Source: Clostridium sulfidigenes
GTDB lineage: Bacteria > Bacillota > Clostridia > Clostridiales > Clostridiaceae
Assembly: GCF_000732635.1 (NCBI RefSeq)
Contig: NZ_JPMD01000039.1
Location: 1 to 55,178 of the forward strand
Length of the DNA: 55,178 nt
Reading direction: 5' to 3'
Below the pieces are notes generated by a model. It had not been told where the DNA came from, searched no databases, and saw only the letters and a program-made list of their open reading frames with translations. The translations under genes and the position numbers were made by a program. Positions 43,645-52,673 of the stretch are shown here, in pieces (position 1 is the stretch's first letter; each line of letters starts with the position of its first letter).

Positions 43645-45051
43645 CTACCTTATTTTTATATATTTCCATTTTCCTGTTCTAAATCTCATGTAAACAAAAA
43701 ACCATCGTACAAATTGATCCATGAATACAGCCATCCATGCTCCTGCTAATCCATACCCAAATATATTTACAAGCAAATGAGCTAAAACAACTCTTATTAA
43801 TAATACCCCAACAAAGGTAGCAACTAGTGGCCAGAAGGTGTCCCCTGCACCTCTTAAAGCCCCTGCTAATATTAGTTGTGATGATTGAAATGGTTGAACT
43901 AACGCTATTATTTTTAAGGCTATAGATGCATTTTGTATAATCCTTGGATCCTTTGAATATAAACCTACAATCTGCGGACCAAAAAAGAAGAAAATTATAG
44001 CCATAAAAGTGGATATCAATGAACCAATCTTTCTGGTTTCCTTGGCATAACTCTCCGCCTTTGAAAGTTCTTTAGCTCCTATGCTTCTACCTACCAGGGA
44101 TGAGGCTGCAATTCCAAAAGCTTGTCCTGGTTGAAAAGAAAGACTTAATATATTTAATGATATTTGATGTGATGCATACACTACAGTTCCTAGTCCTGCA
44201 ACTATTCTTACAAACATAAGTACTCCAGCTCTTAAAACTAACTGCTCAAGAGATGCAGGTACACCTATCTTTACTAGATTATAAATAATATTTTTATCAA
44301 TTTTAAATGATTTTTTAATATCTAATTTAATTATGCTTTTACCTTTTATAATATACCTAAATAAAAATACACTTGCTATTACATTAGATATAGCCGTAGA
44401 TATTCCAGCTCCTGTAACACCAAGCTTAGGAAGTCCAAAAAGACCATATATAAGAACTGCATTCCCAATAACATTAAAAAAGTTAGCTCTTAAATTTATC
44501 TTCATAGGTGTTTTTGTTTCTCCTATACCTCTAAGTGCTGCAGATATTGACATATTAAAAGATTGAAATATAAATCCAACCATAATAATTTTAAAATAGC
44601 TTCCACCTACTTGTAACGTATCATTTGCTGCCCCCATAAATTTCATAATTGGTCCAGTAAAAATTATTCCTAATACCGATATAGGTATAGCTAACATTAT
44701 CAAACTCAATAGTATTACATGCTTTAAAGTAGTTTCTATTTTATCTGTTCTTTTTGATCCAAGGTATCTAGCAATCATTGCTGTTCCACCAACATTTAAA
44801 GCTTGCACAAGAGACAATCCTATAAATAATGGCTGATTTGTCATACCTACAGCAGATACAGAAGCTGCAGCCAATGAATTATCGCCCATTCTTCCAAGCA
44901 TCATCATATCTACCATTCCAAAAAGGGAACCCATAAGAAGTTCTAACAGAACAGGCCACGCAATGTTGATAACATCATTTCTTGTAGAATTTTTCGACCA
45001 CATAAATATTCTAGTCTTTTTTCCATCTCCACTTTCCTTTGAAGCAAACAT
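43645..45051 (-). CDS. MATE family efflux transporter (NorM/DinF-like)
   Basis: 468 residues with 12 hydrophobic segments in two similar halves. WPVLLELLMGSLFGMVDMMMLGRMGDNSLAA at the start of the first half and GVPASLEQLVLRAGVLMFVRIVAGLG at the start of the second are MATE signatures. It uses a Na+ or H+ gradient to export cationic compounds. The start is ATG 45049-45051, eight bases after AAAGGAG. No regulator gene is adjacent. Confidence 0.9.
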   Translation of the reverse strand: MFASKESGDGKKTRIFMWSKNSTRNDVINIAWPVLLELLMGSLFGMVDMMMLGRMGDNSLAAASVSAVGMTNQPLFIGLSLVQALNVGGTAMIARYLGSKRTDKIETTLKHVILLSLIMLAIPISVLGIIFTGPIMKFMGAANDTLQVGGSYFKIIMVGFIFQSFNMSISAALRGIGETKTPMKINLRANFFNVIGNAVLIYGLFGLPKLGVTGAGISTAISNVIASVFLFRYIIKGKSIIKLDIKKSFKIDKNIIYNLVKIGVPASLEQLVLRAGVLMFVRIVAGLGTVVYASHQISLNILSLSFQPGQAFGIAASSLVGRSIGAKELSKAESYAKETRKIGSLISTFMAIIFFFFGPQIVGLYSKDPRIIQNASIALKIIALVQPFQSSQLILAGALRGAGDTFWPLVATFVGVLLIRVVLAHLLVNIFGYGLAGAWMAVFMDQFVRWFFVYMRFRTGKWKYIKIR

Positions 45052-45135
45052 TATCATTCTCCTTTACAAGTTAATTTAAAGACAATACTTCTAATACTAT
45101 ATACACTCTTTTTATACAACTTAATGTTTTATACT

Positions 45136-46041
45136 TTAAAAATTATTACTTCTTTTAAAAACCTTTTTTATAAATTTCAATATTTTTTTAAAATAATCTT
45201 CATTTTCAATGTCCTTTATAGCCTTTCGTAATTCATGTAAAGCTTCATTATATCTTTGAGATTTTAATTTAGGAAAGGCACATATTAATCTCCGCTCCGC
45301 ATACTTAGTTTCCATTAAGAGAGACTTATACTTTTTACGAAGGGATATTTCTACTTTATCTATAGATATATTTTCTTTAAATTCAGTTAAATTTTCCTTT
45401 AATTCCTTTAGGTTATTTAATTTGCTATCTGTTATTATTCGTAGGTTTTCTAATTTTCTTACTATACCCTCTTCATATAATTTAATCCATATTTCTTCTT
45501 TAACATAATGAATTTCTTCTAACTTACGATTAAGGTTTACTATGGAATTTATAGATATGAATAAATCTACTAGAATAGATATTAAAATACAAATAGATAA
45601 TAAGTGTACTATTGTCATTGGAATTCTAGTCATAATATTCTCTGTGAAAGGATGTATTATCTCAATTAGTACAACACATAGAAATCCAAACAAAAAAGAG
45701 TTTCTCAAACAAACTCTTCCTCTAATATTAAATTTATAATCAGAATAATCCCACCATCTCATTTTAAATAATTTTTCCATAATAAAACTAGTTATATACT
45801 CTATAATAGTTGTATATATCATACCAAAAATAAATACTATAACTACATTATCACTATATTGATTTAGCAATAATAAAACAAAAAGTGCTCCAAAACCATA
45901 TATAGGACACAATGGCCCATTTAAAAAACCTCTTTCTACAAAATAGCCATCAAGAACAGAGCAATATATTGTTTCTACTATCCATCCTAACAAACTGTAA
46001 ATTATCCAATACATAAATAAAACAGAAAGTTTATCTACCAT
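45136..46041 (-). CDS. Putative ABC-transporter type IV (CmpB-like) membrane protein
   Basis: 301 residues. The first half has about five membrane segments with the family stretches YSLLGWIVETIYCSV, RGFLNGPLCPIYGFGAL and MRWWDYSDYKFNIRGRVCL. The second half (about 180-300) is a charged coiled-coil-rich cytoplasmic region. This family is named after ABC permeases but its role is unproven. The start is ATG 46039-46041, eight bases after GGGGGAG, rather than 46071. Confidence 0.75.
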   Translation of the reverse strand: MVDKLSVLFMYWIIYSLLGWIVETIYCSVLDGYFVERGFLNGPLCPIYGFGALFVLLLLNQYSDNVVIVFIFGMIYTTIIEYITSFIMEKLFKMRWWDYSDYKFNIRGRVCLRNSFLFGFLCVVLIEIIHPFTENIMTRIPMTIVHLLSICILISILVDLFISINSIVNLNRKLEEIHYVKEEIWIKLYEEGIVRKLENLRIITDSKLNNLKELKENLTEFKENISIDKVEISLRKKYKSLLMETKYAERRLICAFPKLKSQRYNEALHELRKAIKDIENEDYFKKILKFIKKVFKRSNNF

Positions 46042-46432
46042 AGCATCAACTCCCCCAACACCTAAAGTCAAATATATAAATTTATTTCCTTTAGATAGTA
46101 ATTTAACAAATTATCATAATAATTATTATACTCTGAATAATATTATATCATATAAGAATACTCTTGTTAATCTATTCCATTACATCATATTCACTAGTAA
46201 TTATTATAAATACTTTATATATTTCTATAATTAACTAATCATCATATTATTTTCAAGTTAATTTTAAATTTATTTTTTATATTGTGAAAAAAATTAGAAA
46301 TTCCTTGTATTTAGTTCACATTTAAAATAAAATCTATTTATTAAGTGATAATTAAGTATTTGTATAACACTATTAAGATATTTAAAATTTACTTTTTACA
46401 CTTGATAATACTTATATTGAGGAAGTGAAAAC
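46042..46432. other. Divergent intergenic region before carbonic anhydrase
   Basis: 391 AT-rich bases without an open frame that has a ribosome site. It must contain promoters for both flanking genes; none can be assigned with confidence. No repeat seen. Confidence 0.4.
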
Positions 46433-46972
46433 ATGATAGATGAAATTTTGAAATACAATAAGGAATTTGTAGAAAATAAAAAATATGAAAGATATATTAC
46501 AAGTAAATATCCAGATAAAAAAATAGCCATAGTTACATGTATGGATACTAGGCTAACGGAACTTCTTCCCGCTGCCCTTGGATTTAAAAATGGTGATGTA
46601 AAAATTATCAAAAATGCTGGTGGTTCAATATCTCATCCCTTTGGAAGTGTAGCTCGTAGCTTACTCGTAGCTATATATGACTTAGGGGTTGAAGAAATTT
46701 TTGTAATTGGTCATACAGACTGTGGAGCACAACACATGAATAGTAAAAAAATTATTGAAAAAATGAAACATAGAAACATTACTGAAGATCAAATTAATTT
46801 GGTTAAATACTTCGGAGTTGACTTTGATTCATGGTTAAGTGGATTTGATAATGTTAATACTTCAGTAGCTGAAACAGTAGATATCATTACAAAACATCCT
46901 CTTATACCAAAAGATATTAACGTCTATGGTTTTATTATGGATTCCACCACTGGAGAGTTAGCTCCAGTATAA
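46433..46972 (+). CDS. Beta-class carbonic anhydrase
   Basis: 179 residues. The zinc ligands are Cys36 (TCMDTR), His94 and Cys97 (GHTDCG), and the catalytic Asp38-Arg40 pair is present. The shape is that of the short type II/plant-like bacterial beta enzymes. It interconverts CO2 and bicarbonate. GAGGAAG lies before the ATG. Single gene with a hairpin terminator after it. Confidence 0.93.
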   Translation: MIDEILKYNKEFVENKKYERYITSKYPDKKIAIVTCMDTRLTELLPAALGFKNGDVKIIKNAGGSISHPFGSVARSLLVAIYDLGVEEIFVIGHTDCGAQHMNSKKIIEKMKHRNITEDQINLVKYFGVDFDSWLSGFDNVNTSVAETVDIITKHPLIPKDINVYGFIMDSTTGELAPV

Positions 46973-46990
46973 ATAGAATTCTTTGCTTAA

Positions 46991-47037
46991 AGTATAATAG
47001 CTAGTCAAACTCTCAGTTTATGACTAGCTATTATACT
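46991..47037. terminator. Long hairpin between convergent genes
   Basis: AGTATAATAGCTAGTCA (46991-47007) and TGACTAGCTATTATACT (47021-47037) form a perfect 17-bp stem just before the stop codon of the minus-strand gene. T-runs are weak, but the stem and position suit a bidirectional terminator. Confidence 0.7.
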
Positions 47038-47040
47038 AAA

Positions 47041-48033
47041 TTATCTTTTATTGTTACGCTTTATTAAGGCATATAATCCACTAAAAGCTCCAAATAGTAT
47101 TCCAGTAATAGGGAATATAATCCAACAAATATGCCATCCATTAAATCCCAAACCCCAAATCAAAAATATTGCTGTGGCAATAGGCCATACAACTGATGCA
47201 ACATCACCTATAGCTGTATTATTTTCCTTACATTTTGATGAATATTCTTCAATTTGTAAAAGTGCATTATAGCTATTATTTATATTTCCTACTCTTACAA
47301 ATATAAAAACTGCAATAGCTACCATTATTAATAATACAATTGCTCCATAATTAGATAATATGTCATTATCATATCCTCCAATTGCTGATATACCAATTAA
47401 CGCAACAGGTGACAGTACACAAAGTGTAACTCCAATTATATTTAATTTAGTAAAATTGGATGAGAATTCTTCTTTTTTAATTTTTACTCTTTGCTGCACA
47501 TGTAGTGGACATATGAAATCATCTTCTAAATACTTATACTTGTCAAGTTGAGTACCAGCATAGATAAATAGCCCCACAGCAATAGCTATAAGAATAAATA
47601 ATGGGATAACACTGAGTCCTTCTAAAGTTTCCACATTAATTTCTGTACCAAATACTCCACCTATTATAATATTATGAGTAAACATTAGTATTGCTGGTGC
47701 TAATATACATAACATAACACCAACAGCAATAAGCTTTCCATATTTAACTTTATCCCTCATGTAATTTTCTGCTTCTTCCATGGTAATAGTCGGAATATTA
47801 TCTAATTGCTTTCTATTTTCAATTCCCAACTCCTTTATTAACTCATCAATGTTCCCAAACTCAGAAATTACAATTCCAATAGCTTCATTTTCAGTTTTTC
47901 CACTTTCTTTAAGTTCCCAATATTTTTCTTCCATATTAGAAAGCAACTCATCTTTTAATTTTATAATTTCTGCTGATTTTGGTAAACTTGAAAAAATATT
48001 TTCTAAATAATTTCTAATGGTCTCCATACTCAT
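47041..48033 (-). CDS. Permease-prefix-domain / DUF1700-like membrane protein
   Basis: 330 residues. The N-terminal 75 form the helical permease prefix domain (IRNYLENIFSSLPKS...LKDELLSNMEEKYWELKESGKTENEAIGIVISEFG), followed by six or so membrane segments between about 98 and 325. Its start overlaps the PadR gene by 20 bases, so translation is coupled. Such PadR/prefix-protein pairs are common in Firmicutes and are thought to respond to envelope stress. Two ATGs (48033 and 48027) fit the AAAGGAGA site about equally. Confidence 0.75.
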   Translation of the reverse strand: MSMETIRNYLENIFSSLPKSAEIIKLKDELLSNMEEKYWELKESGKTENEAIGIVISEFGNIDELIKELGIENRKQLDNIPTITMEEAENYMRDKVKYGKLIAVGVMLCILAPAILMFTHNIIIGGVFGTEINVETLEGLSVIPLFILIAIAVGLFIYAGTQLDKYKYLEDDFICPLHVQQRVKIKKEEFSSNFTKLNIIGVTLCVLSPVALIGISAIGGYDNDILSNYGAIVLLIMVAIAVFIFVRVGNINNSYNALLQIEEYSSKCKENNTAIGDVASVVWPIATAIFLIWGLGFNGWHICWIIFPITGILFGAFSGLYALIKRNNKR

Positions 48034-48358
48034 CCATCTCCTTTATAAATTTACTCATTACTTCTTTAATAACCTTCCATTCTTCACACTTTTCTTTGTA
48101 GTAATCCAGTCCTTTTTGTGTGATTCTATAGTAAGTTCTTCTCTTTCCAAAGGTCTCATCTCCATAAAAAGATTCTATATAACCGTTGTTTTCCAGCCTT
48201 GTAAAGGCAGAATATAATGTTGTTTCCTTTATAATATATTTTTCCTCTGATAGTTTTTTTATAGTTTTAGATATCTCATATCCATAGGACTCCCTATCTA
48301 GGAGAGTGAAAAGAATTATAGTATCATTATATCCTCTAATAACATCACTACTTATCAA
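48014..48358 (-). CDS. PadR family transcriptional regulator
   Basis: 114 residues of winged helix. Core segments are DTIILFTLLDRESYGYEISKTI, IKETTLYSAFTRLENNGYIES and RRTYYRITQKGLDYY, followed by a dimerisation helix. It starts at TTG 48356-48358, seven bases after AGGAGG. It probably represses its own operon with the membrane protein downstream. A perfect inverted repeat 100 bases upstream (48456-48493) is a candidate operator. Confidence 0.88.
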   Translation of the reverse strand: MISSDVIRGYNDTIILFTLLDRESYGYEISKTIKKLSEEKYIIKETTLYSAFTRLENNGYIESFYGDETFGKRRTYYRITQKGLDYYKEKCEEWKVIKEVMSKFIKEMDEYGDH

Positions 48359-48455
48359 ATGTTATCCTCCTTTCTCCACCTAATACTTACCTATTTCATA
48401 TATAACTATATCTTTAGTGTATATTATGCAATTACTCTGCCTATCGTACTTTATC

Positions 48456-48493
48456 TGTCGTAGTAATTATAATATATCACAATTACTACGACA
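48456..48493. promoter_or_regulatory. Perfect 13-bp inverted repeat upstream of padR
   Basis: TGTCGTAGTAATT (48456-48468) and AATTACTACGACA (48481-48493) are exact inverses with 12 bases between. CGTA/CGTAG also recurs at about 48444-48449. No T-run follows, so it is more like an operator than a terminator. It lies in the padR leader or promoter region. Confidence 0.5.
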
Positions 48494-48546
48494 TGTGAAG
48501 TAGTTTTTCCAATTTTTTAATTTTCATCTATATATTTATATAAAAA

Positions 48547-48588
48547 TACAGCATATAAATGTGCATAGAAGCAAATTTATATGCTGTA
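48547..48588 (-). terminator. Terminator of MATE gene 48605-49939
   Basis: TACAGCATATAAAT pairs with ATTTATATGCTGTA. On the minus strand TATTTTTATAT follows. It lies 17 bases after the stop codon. Confidence 0.8.
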
Positions 48589-48604
48589 ACTTTATTCATT
48601 AATT

Positions 48605-49939
48605 TTATGCCTTAGACTTTAAGTAATTCATATTATATTTAACTATAAATATACCAATGATTAAAGTAATAAATTCTGCAACTGGTATAGTGGACCATAA
48701 TCCATTTATACCGAATACTTTCGGAAGAATACATAGATTAATTAATACTAATGCAAAACTCTTTATAATAGACATGGTATTTGATATCTTAGCATGACTA
48801 ATTGCTTGGAAAAATGATATATTAACCATATTAATTCCAATAAATATAAATGCTACGAAATATATCCTCATACCTCTAGCTGTAATTTCAATAAGCTTTA
48901 AGTCTGAATTATTAAAAAAGCTAATTACTTCTTTTGTAAAGACATTTCCTACTAAGAAAAATACTATTCCAAAGGCAATTGCAATGTATATGGCTGCTTT
49001 TCTAGTTTTAATTACTCTATCATAGTGTTCAGCTCCAAAATTAACACTTATTATTGGCTGAATAGCTTGGCTTATTCCAGATAATATTGCAACTCCAATT
49101 AAAGCAATATTACTAATAATACTATAAGCAGCTACTCCAATCTCTCCTATCATATCTATTAAAATATAATTGAATAGTATTATAACAATAGCTCCAGATA
49201 CCTCAATGAATGAGCTTGATATCCCTACCTTAAATATATTTGTAATATATGGAATTTTAATTGATTTATAGTTGAATCTAAGATGTCCAGATTTTTTAAT
49301 AAATTTAGTAGCTATAATTATTAAAGTTACTATTGGTGCTATAGCAGTTGCTATGGCAGCACCTCTCATACCCATGTCAAGTACAAAAATAAATATATAG
49401 TCAAAAACTACATTAAACATGTTACCAGTAATTCCGGCAACCATAGAAAGCTTTGGAGCACCATCATTTCTTATAAATGCCTGTAAAACGCCTGATAATA
49501 TAAAATTTATACCTGATAATAATATTATTTTTAGATATTCATCAGAAAGCCCTAATATTTGTTGTGAGGCTCCAAACATTATAGCTATATTTTTTGAAAA
49601 GATATATCCAAAAATAGAAATACTTAACCCTATTATAATTGCTATAAAAATTGATGTATTAAAGACCTGATTTGCTTTTTCATTGTTCTTTTTACCCATA
49701 TTAATAGAGTATAAAGTAGCACCTCCCATTCCTATTAAAAGGGATACTGCATTATATACATTATATATAGGTATAGCTATTCCTAAAGCCGAAAGACCCT
49801 CTTTTCCAACTCCTTGACTTATAAATATGGTATCACAAAGAATATTTACTGACGTTGCTAGCATAGCTAATATGCTAGGAAACAAAAATTTTATCAATAA
49901 TTTCTTTAATCTCATTTCCGTTAATTCTACAAAGTTCAT
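48605..49939 (-). CDS. MATE family efflux transporter (MepA-like)
   Basis: 444 residues with 12 membrane segments. FPSILAMLATSVNILCDTIFISQGVGKEGLSALGIAIP and, in the second half, GISSSFIEVSGAIVIILFNYILI place it in the MepA/DinF branch of MATE exporters. AGGTG lies before the ATG. Its promoter (50010-50040) has the MerR-type long spacer, and the gene directly upstream encodes a MerR regulator with an effector domain, so drug-inducible expression is likely. Confidence 0.9.
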   Translation of the reverse strand: MNFVELTEMRLKKLLIKFLFPSILAMLATSVNILCDTIFISQGVGKEGLSALGIAIPIYNVYNAVSLLIGMGGATLYSINMGKKNNEKANQVFNTSIFIAIIIGLSISIFGYIFSKNIAIMFGASQQILGLSDEYLKIILLSGINFILSGVLQAFIRNDGAPKLSMVAGITGNMFNVVFDYIFIFVLDMGMRGAAIATAIAPIVTLIIIATKFIKKSGHLRFNYKSIKIPYITNIFKVGISSSFIEVSGAIVIILFNYILIDMIGEIGVAAYSIISNIALIGVAILSGISQAIQPIISVNFGAEHYDRVIKTRKAAIYIAIAFGIVFFLVGNVFTKEVISFFNNSDLKLIEITARGMRIYFVAFIFIGINMVNISFFQAISHAKISNTMSIIKSFALVLINLCILPKVFGINGLWSTIPVAEFITLIIGIFIVKYNMNYLKSKA

Positions 49940-50009
49940 AATATCACCTACTTAAAATAATTTATCTTATGTGTAACTACTGTAACACTCTTATATCTCA
50001 CAAGTTAAT

Positions 50010-50040
50010 ATTCTAAACCTTATAGTAACTATAATGTCAA
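50010..50040 (-). promoter_or_regulatory. MerR-type promoter of MATE gene with palindromic operator
   Basis: On the minus strand TTGACA (50035-50040) and TAGAAT (50010-50015) are separated by 19 bases instead of 17. The spacer contains the perfect palindrome TTATAGT-T-ACTATAA (50020-50034). This is the standard design of promoters activated by MerR proteins through DNA untwisting. It stands directly after the merR-like gene stop. Confidence 0.85.
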
Positions 50041-50044
50041 TCCT

Positions 50045-50863
50045 TTATTTTAAAGGAATCTGTATTTCTGTTAAATACTCTTCTTCCTTTGAAGAAAAAG
50101 CAGAATCAGTTATGGTAAGAACTATACCATCTCCAACACTCTCTAGTTCATTTATATCCATGAACTTTATCAGCTTATTAAAGTAGGTTTCTGCATAATC
50201 ATAGAGTCCTCTATAAATTATCCTTGCATATCTTCCTTTATGCAAAGTTTTTATATTTTTATGGTTGAAAATCCCATGATCAAAAATTAAAGCAATATCT
50301 CTGAAGGTAGTATACCTTTTATTTAAAATATCTTCTTGTGAGATAAAAGCTCCTATTCTTCCATCAAATAAACAAAGATTATCTCCCAATCTATTACTTA
50401 ATTCTTTTATTCCATATTCTACACTATATATATCTGTTCTATCATTTAAAGAAATATATATTATATCTCGATCTTCTAACTCAATTAGTTCACATTCTTC
50501 AAGTCTAGCTTCTTCTATACTTTCTTCCAAAAACTCAAGCTTTTTAGAGATACTTTTTTTATATCTTTCCAAAAGTTCAATTTCCTTATCTATGTCCTTC
50601 TCTTTCTTATTAAGGAGATCAGTTAGTATTTTAAGATTTCTATTTGAAAAATACTTTTTTATATCCTTAAGGGGCATTCCCAGCTTTTTTAAAAATAAAA
50701 TAGAATCAAGCTGAGCAAACTGTTCAATATCATAATATCTATATCCATTCTCCTCATCTTTATGTCTAGGCTTAAGTAATCCAATCGAATCATAATACCT
50801 TAGTGTCTGAGTTGATATATTGTGAATCTTAGCCATTTCTCCTATAAGTATCTTTTTATCCAT
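50045..50863 (-). CDS. MerR family multidrug-type regulator (BmrR-like)
   Basis: 272 residues. The MerR DNA-binding domain (1-75; ILIGEMAKIHNISTQTLRYYDSIGLLKPRHKDEENGYRYYD) is followed by a dimerisation coiled coil (about 80-120) and a C-terminal effector domain (about 125-272) resembling the GyrI/BmrR ligand-binding fold (IGAFISQED, LHKGRYARIIYRG, TYFNKLIKFM, TEIQIPLK). The MerR-type promoter of the MATE gene lies just behind its stop, so it is the likely ligand-dependent activator of that exporter. Confidence 0.9.
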   Translation of the reverse strand: MDKKILIGEMAKIHNISTQTLRYYDSIGLLKPRHKDEENGYRYYDIEQFAQLDSILFLKKLGMPLKDIKKYFSNRNLKILTDLLNKKEKDIDKEIELLERYKKSISKKLEFLEESIEEARLEECELIELEDRDIIYISLNDRTDIYSVEYGIKELSNRLGDNLCLFDGRIGAFISQEDILNKRYTTFRDIALIFDHGIFNHKNIKTLHKGRYARIIYRGLYDYAETYFNKLIKFMDINELESVGDGIVLTITDSAFSSKEEEYLTEIQIPLK

Positions 50864-51241
50864 TTAATCCTCCATAAGTTATATTCTCAAATATAATTTT
50901 CCCTATAAAAATATATAAATAGTTATATAGCGAACTATTTATATATTTAACTAGTTAACTAGTTGTTGTGGCTGTGCGGTTTTGTGGTATTTATATATCT
51001 TTATCCTATATTTTAATATCCTAAACAAATTTTTAATTAATATAAATATTATATCATTTCATTGAAATTCTTTCCAAGTTCATTCTATTTCTTTATGTTT
51101 TACTTATAAAACCTCTATAATTGCTATAAAATACATTAATAGTTCCTGAATTTTTTTCTTTTTAATGTATATAATCTATTTATTAATTCTTAATATATTG
51201 TATAATATTACATATATTATATTTATTGAAGGAGTGATATT
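50864..51241. other. Intergenic region with nested palindromes
   Basis: 378 bases between divergent genes. AAATATATAAATAGTT (50909-50924) and AACTATTTATATATTT (50933-50948) are perfect inverses. They are followed by AACTAGTTAACTAGTT (about 50949-50964), a palindrome made of two copies of an eight-base palindrome. A GT-rich stretch (GTTGTTGTGGCTGTGCGG) comes next. TATAAT near 51199-51206 may belong to the promoter of the gene at 51242. Confidence 0.45.
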
Positions 51242-51925
51242 ATGAATGAAATTTCATATAGTAAGAGCCAAAATAATTTTATAAATAAGACCTTATTATA
51301 TATGGCCATCGGACTAATAATTACCTTTGCTGTAGGTTATTTTATTTCCACTAGTGTTTCTATGATGATGTTAATCTATAGTAACTCAGCTTTCGTAATA
51401 GGTATTATTGTTGTGGAATTAGCTTTAGTAGTTTTACTTAGCAGAAAGATTAATAAACTTTCTGTTCAAGCTGCTTTTGCCATGTTTATAACCTATTCTA
51501 TAGTAAACGGATTTACTTTTGGGGCAATATTTACTATCTACAGTCTCGAGTCCATCATAAGTATTTTTGTAGTAACTTCTGCCATGTTTTTTTGTTGTAG
51601 CATGATAGGTATGACCTCCAAAAAGGACTTATCAATGGTAGGTAGAATTGCTATAATGGGGGTTGTTGGAATATTAGTTACTAGCTTATTCAATCTCTTT
51701 GTAGGTTCTGATGAGTTATCTATGTTAGTTAATTATATTGGTATTGCAGTTTTCTGTGCATTAACAGCCTATGATATGCAAAAAGTTAAATTAATACATG
51801 AACAAAATTACGGTTATGATGCCGCTACCACAAATAAGTTTGCTATAATTGCTGCTTTAGAATTATATTTAGATTTTATTAACTTATTTATATACTTAAT
51901 ACGTATTTTAGGTAAAAAGAAATAA
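51242..51925 (+). CDS. Bax inhibitor-1 / YccA family membrane protein
   Basis: 227 residues with seven membrane segments. The closing FCALTAYDMQKVKLIHEQNYG and the final helix ALELYLDFINLFIYLIRILG are the family's best-conserved part, with acidic residues that bind or gate Ca2+ in BsYetJ-type channels. GAAGGAG lies eight bases before the ATG. Single gene. Confidence 0.92.
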   Translation: MNEISYSKSQNNFINKTLLYMAIGLIITFAVGYFISTSVSMMMLIYSNSAFVIGIIVVELALVVLLSRKINKLSVQAAFAMFITYSIVNGFTFGAIFTIYSLESIISIFVVTSAMFFCCSMIGMTSKKDLSMVGRIAIMGVVGILVTSLFNLFVGSDELSMLVNYIGIAVFCALTAYDMQKVKLIHEQNYGYDAATTNKFAIIAALELYLDFINLFIYLIRILGKKK

Positions 51926-51930
51926 ATTTT

Positions 51931-51969
51931 AAGAGTCCAACTTACATTCTAAATGTAGGTTGGACTCTT
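51931..51969. terminator. Bidirectional terminator
   Basis: AAGAGTCCAACTTACATT pairs with AATGTAGGTTGGACTCTT (one G-U type mismatch) around two bases. It overlaps the last codons of the hemerythrin gene and ends the Bax-inhibitor gene. Confidence 0.8.
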
Positions 51970-52377
51970 TAATATTTCTTCTGCCATTGCTTTATCTTCT
52001 ATCATCATGTGCTGAAAAATCCAGTCTTGCACAGAATCCTTAATTTTCTTTAATTCTTCACAAGGCTTTTTCTTTAATACTGATAGCTCAATATTCATAA
52101 TCACTTTTTTTAATTCCTCATGGGATTTTATATGTTCTTCATAATTAGAGTAATTAGCTTTTTTCATTATTTTCTCTTCTTCATAAAAGCTATAAGAAAT
52201 ATATTCTCTAAGATCACATATTATATCAAGAAGAATTTTAGTATCTACAGTAGCACATTTTGTTATCAATAATTGTTCTATATTACGAGCAATTCTAAAA
52301 AGTTCTTTATGCTGTTCATCAATTCTCCCAATATTGGTATTTAAATCATCTTGCCAGTCAAATTTAAAGTCAAACAT
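51949..52377 (-). CDS. Bacteriohemerythrin, non-canonical iron site
   Basis: 142 residues of hemerythrin four-helix bundle. Di-iron ligands seen are His in IDEQHKELF (about residue 23), Glu in FYEEEKIM, His and His in YEEHIKSHEEL, and His/Asp in FQHMMIEDKAM. The histidine usually found just before F-x-x-E-E (HF..EE) is serine here (YSFYEEE, codon AGC), so one iron ligand is missing. Hemerythrins bind O2 or sense it; with the lost ligand, redox or other metal chemistry may be altered. Confidence 0.85.
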   Translation of the reverse strand: MFDFKFDWQDDLNTNIGRIDEQHKELFRIARNIEQLLITKCATVDTKILLDIICDLREYISYSFYEEEKIMKKANYSNYEEHIKSHEELKKVIMNIELSVLKKKPCEELKKIKDSVQDWIFQHMMIEDKAMAEEILKSPTYI

Positions 52378-52492
52378 TTTATATACCTTCTTTTTATTTT
52401 ATAGATATATATTATTTTATTATAAAAGAAACACTTTAACAACGCAAATAATTTCTTATATAGGGAAAACATGTAATTATAATTCATAAAAT

Positions 52493-52639
52493 TTAAAATA
52501 AATATAATATAACACTGATAACTATATATAAATAAGCAGTGATGTAAATTATTCCATGTTTATAGTGAGAGCTAGGTTGACTACTAAATGTAATTGCATT
52601 TTTCTTCTCTTTAGGAAGATTTAAAAATTTATTATTCAA
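52493..52639 (-). CDS. 48-residue small membrane protein
   Basis: It starts at TTG 52637-52639 with AGGGGGAG just upstream: MNNKFLNLPKEKKNAITFSS then HYKHGIIYITAYLYIVISVI and LYLF. A basic N-terminal half is followed by one hydrophobic helix. It lies 34 bases after the stop of the 52674-53363 gene on the same strand and may be the last gene of the AAA-ATPase cluster. No family recognised. Confidence 0.5.
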   Translation of the reverse strand: MNNKFLNLPKEKKNAITFSSQPSSHYKHGIIYITAYLYIVISVILYLF

Positions 52640-52673
52640 AAAGCTCCCCCTTCATTGACCGTACCTGTTAATT

